Shown: positions 1 to 8,037, counted from the first letter of the stretch. The stretch: 14,875 nucleotides of DNA from Paramuribaculum sp. (GCA_009775605.1 VSPV01000059.1:1-14875); one strand, 5' to 3'. The notes: generated by a model not told the origin, from the letters alone. Numbers and translations: made by a program.

Positions 1-203
1 CAATATGTCAATTTCGTTAATCATCATCCGATTGGGCGGATAAAATATTCTCTAATTTAATTCAACCAACAGGTATAATTGTTTTTTTTCATCGGAAGAT
101 ACTTGATTGTATAGTGGAAACAGCTATGCAGTGATACTATATAAATAACTTTCCGACCTATTATGTTTTTCTTTCCCTAAAAATTAAGTCTCATTTTTTT
201 CAC

Positions 204-252
204 AAAAAAGAACTGCTCTCATCCTCACGACGGGAGCAGTATCAATTTTTTT
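204..252. terminator. Bidirectional hairpin flanked by A and T tracts
   Basis: ACTGCTCTC (212-220) pairs with GGGAGCAGT (232-240) around an 11-base loop. Eight of nine pairs are Watson-Crick, and the ninth is a T·G wobble on the plus strand (A·C on the minus). An A tract at 204-209 and a T tract at 246-252 flank the stem, so U-rich tails follow it in both directions. Leftward it could terminate bioB transcription, about 180 bases past that stop codon. It could equally act as an attenuator in the leader made from the promoter-like element at 289-320. Confidence 0.55.
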
Positions 253-288
253 AACCTTGAAATCTAATCCTATGAAAAAACTACACTG

Positions 289-320
289 CAAAGTTACGTC
301 ACAAATCCGTCACAATCAAC
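289..320 (-). promoter_or_regulatory. Leftward Bacteroidota-type promoter candidate
   Basis: On the minus strand TAACTTTG (296-289) matches the -7 consensus TAnnTTTG exactly. A GTTG (320-317) lies 20 bases upstream, at the usual -33 spacing, and matches TTTG in three of four bases. Transcription would start near 282 and reach the 240-212 hairpin about 40 bases later. The promoter lies downstream of bioB on the same strand, so it would serve a gene left of the window or a short RNA. The element is seen directly; its activity is inferred. Confidence 0.45.
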
Positions 321-417
321 TATTATTCAATTTATTGATAAGTTTTAACGGATTTTTATAATGCACGCTTTTCATCCGCGCGATTAACTTAAAATCGTTA
401 ATTTTTGTTCAGCGGTA

Positions 418-1386
418 TCAATCCGTGGCGCTGTCCAGGCCGAGACGCCCGAAAGTCACGAAATCATCGTGCGGACGGTTTCCACCGGTGGTGAGAAGAT
501 CGCCTATCATCACTCCGTTGACTCCTCCGGTGAGCATCCGTTCCACCGACTCGGCCGACATGCGCGCGCGGCCTCCGGCAAACCTTATCCACACATCCGG
601 AGCCACGAAACGCATCAGCGCCCCGGTACGCACTATCTCCTCCTCCTCAAGCAGCGGCATCTCGCCCAGCGGAGTTCCCGGGATGGGAGAAAGGATGTTC
701 AGAGGCACAGACATTGCACCGGCCTCCACTGCCTCGCGCACCATCCGCAGACGCTGCTCCATGGTCTCACCCATTCCTATTATACCTCCGCTGCACACCT
801 CCAGACCTTCGGCGCGGGCCGCCGCGATGGTAGCGAGTTTGTCGGCTCGTGTATGCGACGAGCACAGCTGGGGGAAATAATCGGCCGAGGTCTCCAGATT
901 GCAGTGATAGCGGTCCACACCGGCCTCGCGGAGCGCATGCATGGCCGGGGCGTCAAGCAGTCCCATCGACGCGCAGAGCCTCAGGCGCGGGTGGCGGCGG
1001 CGAATCTCCCGGTAAATGGAGCAGAATTTCTCCATCTGAGGGGCAGCTACCCTGCGTCCGCTTGTCACGAGCGAGAAATGCCCTACGCCACGAGCTGCCG
1101 AGGCATCGGCAAGCGCCATGGCCTTGTCGAGAGGAATCACGTCGTATTCGTCGATTCCCGTGGCCCAGTGGCGCGACTGCGCGCACCATTTGCAGTCCTC
1201 CGAGCAGCGGCCCGAGCGCGCGTTGGCTATTGAGCAGGTGTCTATGCGGTTCCCGAACCGTGCGCGTGTTATCTCGCCGGCAGCATCACATAGTTCGTCG
1301 GTTGAGCAGCTGCGGTCAAGGTCAAGAGCCTCTTCCACTGTGGCAGCGATGCCGCGGACGGCCCTTTCGGTTATGTCATGTATCAT
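418..1386 (-). CDS. bioB: Biotin synthase (radical SAM)
   Basis: This enzyme inserts sulfur into dethiobiotin to make biotin, the last step of the pathway, in the cytoplasm. The radical-SAM motif CSEDCKWC supplies Cys61, Cys65 and Cys68 for the [4Fe-4S] cluster that cleaves S-adenosylmethionine. Other family signatures are YHCNLETS (160-167), VCSGGIIGMGE (197-207) and IRFAGGR (267-273). Cys138 and Cys198 align by eye with auxiliary-cluster ligands Cys128 and Cys188 of the E. coli enzyme, and Arg268 probably with Arg260. The residue matching E. coli Cys97 appears to be Ser105 in FSLVTSGR. The length of 322 residues is normal. It is a lone bio gene here, transcribed away from the efflux operon, with a TAnnTTTG element about 25 bases before its ATG. 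The identification is firm; the auxiliary-cluster reading comes from memory of family alignments. Confidence 0.95.
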   Translation of the reverse strand: MIHDITERAVRGIAATVEEALDLDRSCSTDELCDAAGEITRARFGNRIDTCSIANARSGRCSEDCKWCAQSRHWATGIDEYDVIPLDKAMALADASAARGVGHFSLVTSGRRVAAPQMEKFCSIYREIRRRHPRLRLCASMGLLDAPAMHALREAGVDRYHCNLETSADYFPQLCSSHTRADKLATIAAARAEGLEVCSGGIIGMGETMEQRLRMVREAVEAGAMSVPLNILSPIPGTPLGEMPLLEEEEIVRTGALMRFVAPDVWIRFAGGRARMSAESVERMLTGGVNGVMIGDLLTTGGNRPHDDFVTFGRLGLDSATD

Positions 1387-1410
1387 ATTTCCGTCTGTTG
1401 ATTACGGCTG

Positions 1411-1446
1411 CAAAATTACTAATTAACGTTCAGGTGACACGCCAAA
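1411..1446 (-). promoter_or_regulatory. Probable bioB promoter
   Basis: The minus strand reads TAATTTTG at 1418-1411, an exact fit to TAnnTTTG, 25 bases before the bioB ATG. A TTTG lies at 1446-1443, 24 bases upstream, slightly further than the usual 19-21. The resulting leader would be only about 20 bases. No biotin-repressor palindrome was evident by eye. Confidence 0.5.
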
Positions 1447-1484
1447 ATTCCGGCCTCATTCAACATTTTTATGAAAAACTGAGT

Positions 1485-1492
1485 TATATTTG
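1485..1492 (+). promoter_or_regulatory. Probable promoter (-7 element) of the efflux operon
   Basis: TATATTTG matches TAnnTTTG exactly and lies 94 bases before the TolC-like start codon. No clear TTTG is found at -33; the upstream sequence is merely T-rich at 1466-1470. The untranslated leader of roughly 85 bases contains the stem GCCGGA (1524-1529) / TCCGGC (1548-1553). That stem could influence translation but has no recognised riboswitch form. Confidence 0.45.
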
Positions 1493-1586
1493 TAATCCCA
1501 AAAACGGGAGAATCCGTGCAATAGCCGGAGCGAGCACACATCCGCGGTCCGGCATAAGACTTTAACTATTTATAAAACACCGGAAA

Positions 1587-3074
1587 ATGGACCTACGAAA
1601 AATTGTTCTGGCATTAATAAATGTTTCAATAATTGTTTCGGGTACGCTCACGGCCAAGGGGCAGACGGCTCCGGCGGCCCAAGCCGTATCGCTCGATTCG
1701 TGCCGCGCAATGGCTCTGAGCAACAACAGGCAGCTCCGCGCACGCTCCGAGGCCATAAAAATGACCGGTTATCAGAAAAAGGAAGCTCTGGCTGCCTATC
1801 TGCCAGCCCTCGACTTTGAAGGCGGCTATATGTACAACCAGAAGAACATAGCTATCTTCGGCAGCGACCAGCTTCTGCCCACCAAGACGTTCGACCCCGC
1901 CACGCAGAGCTACCAGTTCAACATCGTTAAAAATCCCGCCACCGGACAGCCCGTGCTCGGCCCCGGCGGCCAGCCCATTCCCGAAACCGTGGCACTCATC
2001 CCGAAAGAGGCGATGACCTACAATATCCATAATGTGTTCGGTGGAGCCGTGACTCTTACCCAGCCGATATTCATGGGCGGAAAAATCGTGGCTATGAACC
2101 GTCTGACGCATTACGCCGAAAAACTGGCGCAGGCCGCAAAGAACGCCGAGGCCGAAAACGTGATATATGCCGTGGACGCTGCCTACTGGCAGGTGGTTTC
2201 GCTAAAGGCCAAGAAAAAACTCGCCGACAGCTATGTGAACCTGCTCGACACGCTCACCCGCAATGTGAGGCTGATGGTGGAGCAGGGCGTGGCCACTCCC
2301 AGTGACCTCCTTTCAGTGGAAGTCAAGCTCAATTCCGCGCAGGTAGACCAGACCAAAGTGGACAACGGCCTGACGCTCTCACGCATGGCCCTCGCGCAGG
2401 TGTGCGGACTGCCGGTTGACACAGTTTTCCCCCTCGCCGACGAGGACGCCGACCTCACCGTGCAGCCTTCCATGGCCGCCACGACCTACAATATGCAGGA
2501 TGTCTACGACCGCCGTCAGGACCTTCGCGCCCTCCAGGCCGGAATCGACATTCTCCATCAGAAAGCCAACGTGGCCAAATCAGAAATGATGCCGAGCCTC
2601 GCCCTCATAGGCGCCTACTCATTCTCCAACCCCAACATGTTCGACGGATTCCGCCGCCGCCTCGACGGAGCGTTCTCCGTGGGCGCGGTGCTCAGGATTC
2701 CGCTATGGCACTGGGGCGGAAACTATAACAAATACCGCGCGGCGCGCTCGATGGCCACCATTGCCCGGATAGAGCTTGAGGATGCCCGCCGGATGGTCGA
2801 CCTTCAGGTGAGCCAGAGCGCTTTCCGCAGCCGCGAGGCGGTGAAAACCTACCAGATGACCGAAACCAACCTCCGCAAGGCCGACGAGAACCTGCGCCAG
2901 GCCAACCTCGCCTTCCGCGAAGGAGTGATGACCACCGACAATGTCATGGCTGCGCAGACCGCCTGGCTCAAGGCCCATTCCGAGCAGATCGACGCCGGAA
3001 TAGACATGCGTCTGTGCGACGTCTATCTCTCCAAAGTGCTCGGCACTCTCCCCTACACCCGCGAAGGCGAATAA
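1587..3074 (+). CDS. TolC-family outer-membrane efflux channel
   Basis: This is the outer-membrane exit duct of a tripartite export pump. An uncleaved-length N-terminus MDLRKI followed by a hydrophobic stretch (about residues 6-22), then AKGQTAP, looks like a Sec signal peptide cut near residue 25. The mature protein begins with the family hallmark VSLDSCRAMALSNN and shows the long alpha-helical repeats typical of the OEP domain. These include a helix near 320-345 (IDILHQKANVAKSEMMPSLA) and a C-terminal helical run ending ANLAFREGVMTTDNVMAAQTAW. At 495 residues it is typical for the Bacteroidota version. It heads the operon, 55 bases before the fusion-protein gene. The cargo cannot be told from the sequence. 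Confidence 0.92.
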   Translation: MDLRKIVLALINVSIIVSGTLTAKGQTAPAAQAVSLDSCRAMALSNNRQLRARSEAIKMTGYQKKEALAAYLPALDFEGGYMYNQKNIAIFGSDQLLPTKTFDPATQSYQFNIVKNPATGQPVLGPGGQPIPETVALIPKEAMTYNIHNVFGGAVTLTQPIFMGGKIVAMNRLTHYAEKLAQAAKNAEAENVIYAVDAAYWQVVSLKAKKKLADSYVNLLDTLTRNVRLMVEQGVATPSDLLSVEVKLNSAQVDQTKVDNGLTLSRMALAQVCGLPVDTVFPLADEDADLTVQPSMAATTYNMQDVYDRRQDLRALQAGIDILHQKANVAKSEMMPSLALIGAYSFSNPNMFDGFRRRLDGAFSVGAVLRIPLWHWGGNYNKYRAARSMATIARIELEDARRMVDLQVSQSAFRSREAVKTYQMTETNLRKADENLRQANLAFREGVMTTDNVMAAQTAWLKAHSEQIDAGIDMRLCDVYLSKVLGTLPYTREGE

Positions 3075-3129
3075 CGAATAACTACCTCTGAAAACACTAA
3101 CCGTAAAAACATAAAAAACTTGCATTGCC

Positions 3130-4140
3130 ATGGCCAACATTGACAACAAGACACCCGAACAGCGCGAGTCGCGCGCTCTGATGTTAGCCCTTGTCCTGCT
3201 CACGATAGGCGTGATTGTTCTCGCCATTATCGGATTCCTTTGCCTCAGTACCCCCGAAGACACCATAGAGGGTCAGGCCGAAGCCACCTCCGTGAAAGTC
3301 TCCGGACGTCTGCCCGGACGCGTGACGGAAATCTTTGTAAAGGAGGGCGACATGGTGAAAGCCGGCGACACCCTCATCCATATCCATTCAGGCCTCGCCG
3401 ACGCCAAGCTCATGCAGGCCGAGGCAATGAAGGAAGCCGCCGCCGCTCAGAACAAGAAAATCGACGCCGGCACCCGCATTCAGATAATCCAGAGCGCCCA
3501 GCAGCTTGTGGCCCAGGCGGCAGCCGCCCGGCAGATTGCCCAGAAAACGTATGAACGAATGGAAAATCTCTACAAAGAGAACGTGATTTCGGCTCAGAAA
3601 CGCGATGAGGCCAAGGCTGCCTACGATGCTGCTCTGGCCGGAGAGCGCGCGGCCCAGAGCCAGCTGAGCCTCGCACGCCAGGGAGCGCAGAAAGAAGACA
3701 AGGAAAGCGCCGCAGCCATGGTCAATGTGGCCCAGGGAGGAATCGAAGAGGTTCAGACGCTTCTGGAAGACCAGTATCTGACGGCGCCCTGCGACGGACA
3801 GATCGACCAGATATACCCCGAGGAGGGCGAGCTGATAGCCCTCGGCGCTCCGGTGATGAACGTGCTGAAAATCGCCGACAAATGGGTTACATTCAACGTG
3901 CGCGAGGAATACCTCAATAAGCTCCGCCTCGGCGAGGAAATCGAAGTGATGATACCTGGCCTCGACAAGAAAGAGACCCGTCTGAAGATATATTACGTGC
4001 GCGACATGGGAAGCTATGCCACATGGCGCGCCACCAAATCAACCGGCGAATGGGACAGCCGCACCTTCCAGGTAAAGGGACGCCCGCTGGAAAACCTGCC
4101 TGACCTCCGTCCCGGAATGACGGTGGTGTACCGCCCCTGA
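3130..4140 (+). CDS. HlyD/EmrA-type membrane fusion protein
   Basis: This periplasmic adaptor links inner-membrane permeases to the TolC-like channel. A short cytoplasmic N-terminus is followed by one membrane segment (about residues 17-40), and the rest is periplasmic. The two halves of the biotinyl-lipoyl-like domain are visible: VKVSGRLPGRVTEIFVKEGD (55-74) and YLTAPCDGQIDQIYPEEGEL (216-235). An Ala/Gln-rich coiled-coil hairpin of about 120 residues (90-213) separates them. A beta-barrel-like segment follows (about 250-336), ending in RPGMTVVYRP. The arrangement resembles E. coli YbhG/YhiI-type adaptors that work with ABC-2 permeases, which suits the next two genes. The length of 336 residues is normal, and the gene lies between the channel and the permeases. 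Confidence 0.92.
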   Translation: MANIDNKTPEQRESRALMLALVLLTIGVIVLAIIGFLCLSTPEDTIEGQAEATSVKVSGRLPGRVTEIFVKEGDMVKAGDTLIHIHSGLADAKLMQAEAMKEAAAAQNKKIDAGTRIQIIQSAQQLVAQAAAARQIAQKTYERMENLYKENVISAQKRDEAKAAYDAALAGERAAQSQLSLARQGAQKEDKESAAAMVNVAQGGIEEVQTLLEDQYLTAPCDGQIDQIYPEEGELIALGAPVMNVLKIADKWVTFNVREEYLNKLRLGEEIEVMIPGLDKKETRLKIYYVRDMGSYATWRATKSTGEWDSRTFQVKGRPLENLPDLRPGMTVVYRP

Positions 4141-4193
4141 CTTCCTTTTCCGGTGACCGATAACGACCGTTGACAAAAAAACAGTAACCGACC

Positions 4194-5360
4194 GTGAATC
4201 TCCATTATCTCACCGACTCGATAGCGCGGGGCTGGCGCCAGCTTGCCTCCCGCCGCATCTACATGGTGATGCTGATTGTAGTGCCTGTGCTGTTCGGGTT
4301 CTTCTTTCTCGACCTGCTGGAGGTGGGCTTGCCGCTGAAGGTTCCCGTGGCGGTGGTTGACATGGACGATTCCCCTCTCTCGCGTCAGGTGACACGAAAC
4401 CTCGGCTCCACGGAACTGGTGGACGTGCGCTGCAAGGTTGAGTCGTTCCACGAGGCCCAGAAAAAAGTGCGTTCAGGCGAGATTTTCGGTTTCTTCTATC
4501 TGCCCGAACAGTTTCAGAAAAAGGCCCTGGGCGGCGACGAGCCTACGGTGACCTACTACTCCAATCTCACTTACTATGTGCCCGGCTCTCTCGCCTTCAA
4601 GGGATTCAAGACCGTAGCCGTCACCACCACCGGCGCACTTGTGCAGACCACCCTCGTGAGCACGGGCATAGACAGCAACACCACCAAATCGCTGCTGCAG
4701 CCGGTTGCAATCCAGCAGCAGGCGCCCGGAAACCCGTGGATGAACTACAGCATATACCTCTCGCCCTCGTTCATGGCGGCCTTCCTGGCACTGATAATAC
4801 TCGGCGTGACGGTCTATTCCATATGCAGCGAGATAAAATACGGCACATCGCCCCAATGGCTGCGCACAGCCGGAGGCTCCATGTTCATAGCCCTTACCGG
4901 AAAGCTCGTGCCACAGACATTCATAGAAATCTGCATGGGCATGGCCTATCTGGGCATGATGTTCGGCATAGAGAGCTTCCCCTGCAACAACCATTTCAGC
5001 CATCTGGTGCTGGCCATGGTGCTGATGGTAATCGCATGCCAGGCATTCGCCGTGGCAGTGTGCTGCGTTGTCCCCAATCTGAGGCTGGCGCTGATTGTGG
5101 TGTCGCTCACGGGCATTCTGTCGTTCTCGATTGCCGGATTTTCTTTCCCGGTACAGAACATGTACGGCTCCATAGGCATTCTCAGCTATATACTGCCGGT
5201 GCGCTACTTCTTCCTGATCTATATCGACCAGGCCCTCAACGGCATTCCGCTGTACTTCTCGCGCTTCTACTTCGTGGCGCTCCTCCTATTCCCTCTGGTG
5301 GCCATGCCCGGCATGGGACGCCTAAAAAAGAGATGCCTCAACCCCATTTACGTCCCCTGA
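4194..5360 (+). CDS. ABC-2-type transporter permease (first of a pair)
   Basis: This integral inner-membrane protein resembles the YbhS/YbhR/YhhJ permeases (ABC2_membrane_3 type). It has one N-terminal membrane helix (about 22-40) and a large extracytoplasmic domain. That domain begins with the family-like VPVAVVDMDDSPLSRQ (50-65) and includes KKVRSGEIFGFFYLPEQF. Five or six closely packed helices follow from about 188 to 376. The start is GTG, 53 bases after the fusion-protein stop. The next in-frame ATG (residue 24) would cut into the first helix, so GTG is preferred. It probably pairs with the next permease as a heterodimer. No Walker motifs are present in either. Confidence 0.88.
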   Translation: MNLHYLTDSIARGWRQLASRRIYMVMLIVVPVLFGFFFLDLLEVGLPLKVPVAVVDMDDSPLSRQVTRNLGSTELVDVRCKVESFHEAQKKVRSGEIFGFFYLPEQFQKKALGGDEPTVTYYSNLTYYVPGSLAFKGFKTVAVTTTGALVQTTLVSTGIDSNTTKSLLQPVAIQQQAPGNPWMNYSIYLSPSFMAAFLALIILGVTVYSICSEIKYGTSPQWLRTAGGSMFIALTGKLVPQTFIEICMGMAYLGMMFGIESFPCNNHFSHLVLAMVLMVIACQAFAVAVCCVVPNLRLALIVVSLTGILSFSIAGFSFPVQNMYGSIGILSYILPVRYFFLIYIDQALNGIPLYFSRFYFVALLLFPLVAMPGMGRLKKRCLNPIYVP

Positions 5361-5374
5361 AAGTTCTCTGAAAA

Positions 5375-6604
5375 ATGACAAACGCCGCAACTAACATAAA
5401 GCAGTGGTTTCTGGGCTTCTTCCGAGTCTGGCAGAGGGAGTTCTATCTGGTGTTCCACGACGTGGGAGTGATGATGTTCTTTTTCCTCCTCCCGTTGCTG
5501 TATCCGGTATGCTACACGCTGATATATAACCCCGAGATTGCAACCGACATGCCGGTGGTGGTCGTGGATCATTCGCGCACGGCCGAAAGCCGCCGTCTGG
5601 CCAGAATGCTCGACGCCACACAGGCCGCGAAAATCTACAACTACGCCCCCGACCTGGCGGCGGCACGGCGCATTCTCAACAATCACGACGCATTCGGCAT
5701 ACTTGAGATTCCCGAAGACTACAGCCGCAGGCTGGGACGCGGGGAGCAGGCCGTGGCGACTTTTTATTGCGACATGTCGCTGCTGCTGCGCTACCGCACC
5801 TTCATTTCAGCCTTGGCCGACCTTCAGCTGGCTATCGGAGCTGAGATACAGGCGGCCGAACTCTCGCAGGTGGCGATGGTGAGCAGCGCGGTGCCTATGA
5901 CCAAAATCAATTCCGACGCCCGTATGCTCGGCGACCCGACGCAGGGCTTCGCGTCATTTGTGATGCCCGGCATTCTGGTGCTGATTCTCCAGCAGAGCAT
6001 GGTGCTTGGAGTGGTGATGCTCGGCGCCACAGCCTCGGAACGCCGACGCCGCAACAGAGGCATAGACCCGCTGCAGGTGCAGGCTCCGGCCGGAGCCACA
6101 CTTCTGGGCAAGGTGATGTGCTATCTCACGCTGTATGCCCCGATAATCATCTATGTGCTGCGCATAGTGCCCATGATGTTCTCGCTCCCCCACGTTGGCA
6201 GCGACTGGGACTATGTGCTGTTCATATTGCCTATGCTGGTCGCCTCGGCCTTCATGGGACAATGTATCAGCTGGCTCGTCACCGAGCGTGAGGAAACCAT
6301 GCTGGCCGTAGTGTTCACATCTGTCGTTTTCCTCTTCCTGTCGGGCCTCACCTGGCCACGCTACGCCATGAGCCCGCTCTGGGTGCTGGTCGGCGACATG
6401 ATTCCCGCCACATGGGGTGTGGAAGGCTTCATACGCATGAACTCCAACGGCAGCCCGCTCTACGAGCAGGCCCACCCCTACCGCATGCTGTGGCTGCTCG
6501 CCGCCCTGTACTTCACTATTTCCTATGCCCTGCTGCGGTTCTACCGCTCAGGCTGGTACACACGGCGTCTAAACCGCCGGAACCAAGTGTCAGACAACGC
6601 TTAA
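5375..6604 (+). CDS. ABC-2-type transporter permease (second of a pair)
   Basis: This is a second permease with the same plan as its neighbour. The first helix lies at about 31-50, followed by an extracytoplasmic domain beginning MPVVVVDHSRTAESRRLARM (59-78). A loop DAFGILEIPEDYSRRLGRGE parallels the GEIFGFFYLPEQF stretch of the first permease. At least five C-terminal helices lie between about 215 and 390, and the tail is basic (RSGWYTRRLNRR). The segment ATASERRRRNRGID after the second helix is a likely cytosolic coupling region for a nucleotide-binding subunit. It starts only 14 bases after the first permease and ends 12 bases before the GTPase gene, so co-transcription is very likely. Confidence 0.88.
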   Translation: MTNAATNIKQWFLGFFRVWQREFYLVFHDVGVMMFFFLLPLLYPVCYTLIYNPEIATDMPVVVVDHSRTAESRRLARMLDATQAAKIYNYAPDLAAARRILNNHDAFGILEIPEDYSRRLGRGEQAVATFYCDMSLLLRYRTFISALADLQLAIGAEIQAAELSQVAMVSSAVPMTKINSDARMLGDPTQGFASFVMPGILVLILQQSMVLGVVMLGATASERRRRNRGIDPLQVQAPAGATLLGKVMCYLTLYAPIIIYVLRIVPMMFSLPHVGSDWDYVLFILPMLVASAFMGQCISWLVTEREETMLAVVFTSVVFLFLSGLTWPRYAMSPLWVLVGDMIPATWGVEGFIRMNSNGSPLYEQAHPYRMLWLLAALYFTISYALLRFYRSGWYTRRLNRRNQVSDNA

Positions 6605-6616
6605 AAACCATCATAT

Positions 6617-7885
6617 ATGTCAGAAAAAGAAATTCCGGTGCTGTTGCTCACAGGCTATCTCGGCAGCGGCAAAACAACTCTGCTCAACCGTATACTCTCC
6701 AACCGCCGCGGTATTAAATTCGCGATAATCGTCAACGACATAGGCGAGGTGAACATCGACGCCACCCTTATCCAGAAAGGCGGCGTGGTAGGAAAGAAGG
6801 ACCAGGGCGACCTTGTGGCCCTCCAGAACGGCTGCATCTGCTGCACGCTCAAGATGGACCTCGTGGAGCAGATACGCGACATAATTTCCACCGGCCGCTT
6901 TGACTACATCGTAATCGAGGCCAGCGGCATCTGCGAACCCGAACCTATTGCCCAGACCATCTGCTCCATGAGCAACATGGCCGACGATTACACACGCCGC
7001 ACCGCTCCGCGCCTCGACTGCATAGTGACGGTGGTTGATGCCCTGAGAATGAAGGATGAGTTTGGCTGCGGCGACTCGCTCCGCAAGAAAAACCTCGGCG
7101 AAGAGGATATCGAGAACCTTATCATCCAGCAGATCGAGTTCTGCAACATCATTCTTCTCAACAAGATTTCGGAAGTCACCAAGGCCGATGCAGCCCGCAT
7201 CCGCGCCATTATCCGCGCCATCCAGCCCAAAGCCAGAATCATAGAGTGCGACTACGCCGACGTGGATTTCGACGAACTGCTCAACACCGGCCTCTTCGAT
7301 TTTGAGAAGACCGCCACTTCCGCAACATGGGTGCGCGAGATAGAAGGCCATCATGACGATGATGATGACGACGAACATGAAGAAGAACACCACCATCATC
7401 ATCACCACGACCACGACCATGACCATCACGACCACGACGAAGAGGAGGAAGGACACCATCAGCACCACCACCATCACCACCACGACCATGAGGAGGGAGA
7501 AGCGGAGGAATACGGCATACAGACGTTTGTCTACTACCGCCGTCCCGCCTTTGATATCCACAAACTCGACCGGTTCATGGCAACGCAATGGCCCGCGAAT
7601 GTGATCCGCACCAAAGGTGTGCTCTATTTCGCCAACAACCGTGACATGTCATATCTCTTCGAACAGGCCGGTTCGCAGAAAAAACTCACCGAAGCCGGTT
7701 ACTGGTATGCCACCGCTCCCGAAGAAGAGCTGATGAACCTCATGGCCCGCGAACCGGGACTGATGCGCGACTGGGACGAAGTTTACGGCGACCGCATGAT
7801 AAAACTCGTGTTCATAGGCCGCAACCTCGACCGCAAAGCCATCACCGCCAACCTCGACGCCTGCCTCGAGCCAGCGCGCCGCTGA
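6617..7885 (+). CDS. COG0523/CobW-family GTPase with His-rich metal-binding insert
   Basis: This is a G3E-family GTPase of the kind that acts as a metal chaperone or insertase. Seen motifs are the P-loop GYLGSGKTT (13-21), the signature metal site CICC (Cys73, Cys75, Cys76), EASG (101-104) with SGICEPEP following, and LLNKIS (180-185) in the place of NKxD. The fourth base-recognition residue is therefore Ser185 rather than Asp. Residues 245-297 form a linker with about 25 His plus runs of Asp and Glu, followed by the CobW C-terminal domain (about 299-420). The His-rich linker suggests zinc, nickel or cobalt handling, but family members differ in metal. It is the last gene of the efflux run, 12 bases behind the second permease, which is unusual company. 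No separate promoter or Zur box fits in the gap. The length of 422 residues is normal for His-rich members. Confidence 0.92.
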   Translation: MSEKEIPVLLLTGYLGSGKTTLLNRILSNRRGIKFAIIVNDIGEVNIDATLIQKGGVVGKKDQGDLVALQNGCICCTLKMDLVEQIRDIISTGRFDYIVIEASGICEPEPIAQTICSMSNMADDYTRRTAPRLDCIVTVVDALRMKDEFGCGDSLRKKNLGEEDIENLIIQQIEFCNIILLNKISEVTKADAARIRAIIRAIQPKARIIECDYADVDFDELLNTGLFDFEKTATSATWVREIEGHHDDDDDDEHEEEHHHHHHHDHDHDHHDHDEEEEGHHQHHHHHHHDHEEGEAEEYGIQTFVYYRRPAFDIHKLDRFMATQWPANVIRTKGVLYFANNRDMSYLFEQAGSQKKLTEAGYWYATAPEEELMNLMAREPGLMRDWDEVYGDRMIKLVFIGRNLDRKAITANLDACLEPARR

Positions 7886-7910
7886 CCCGCGCCCGTCTAC
7901 AGTCTTTATT

Positions 7911-7951
7911 CTAAGAGGGTATTTAACAACAAAAGTTAAATACCCTCTTAG
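7911..7951. terminator. Perfect 17-bp hairpin between convergent genes
   Basis: CTAAGAGGGTATTTAAC (7911-7927) and its exact reverse complement (7935-7951) flank the loop AACAAAA. It lies 25 bases after the GTPase stop and 86 bases past the recombinase stop on the other strand, so it can serve both. The tails are only moderately T-rich (TTTATTA rightward; AATAAAG leftward), so it is not a textbook intrinsic terminator. The stem length and position make termination or RNA 3'-end protection the best guess. Confidence 0.7.
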
Positions 7952-8037
7952 TTTATTATCCGTAGTTTACTCCCTTAAGATTGTACTAAATCCGTACTAT
8001 ATCTTCAAAGAGCGCCGGAAGTGCCGGGAGGATATCT

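Larger units (their letters stand above)
1..417. other. AT-rich intergenic region left of bioB
   Basis: No convincing gene lies here. Seen: an AT-rich stretch with a hairpin at 212-240 and a leftward promoter-like element at 289-320, each listed separately. At the extreme left, a minus-strand frame starting with ATG at 27-25 runs off the window after nine codons. A plus-strand frame open from base 1 ends in TAA at 58-60. Either could be the edge of a neighbouring gene, and neither can be judged from so little sequence. Both strands have stop codons throughout the rest. Confidence 0.6.

Noticed and set aside
1..27. Start of a leftward gene at the left edge
   Set aside because: Only nine codons are available and no promoter lies close by, so it cannot be told from chance.
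272..361. 29-codon plus-strand ORF starting MKKLHCK
   Set aside because: It overlaps the leftward promoter-like element, has no promoter of its own, and shows no signal peptide or leader-peptide logic.
6620..7588. 322-codon open frame on the minus strand opposite the GTPase gene
   Set aside because: Its long open stretch results from the GC-rich reading frame and His/Asp-rich repeats of the real gene. The protein is a run of Val/Met-rich low complexity with no recognisable domain.
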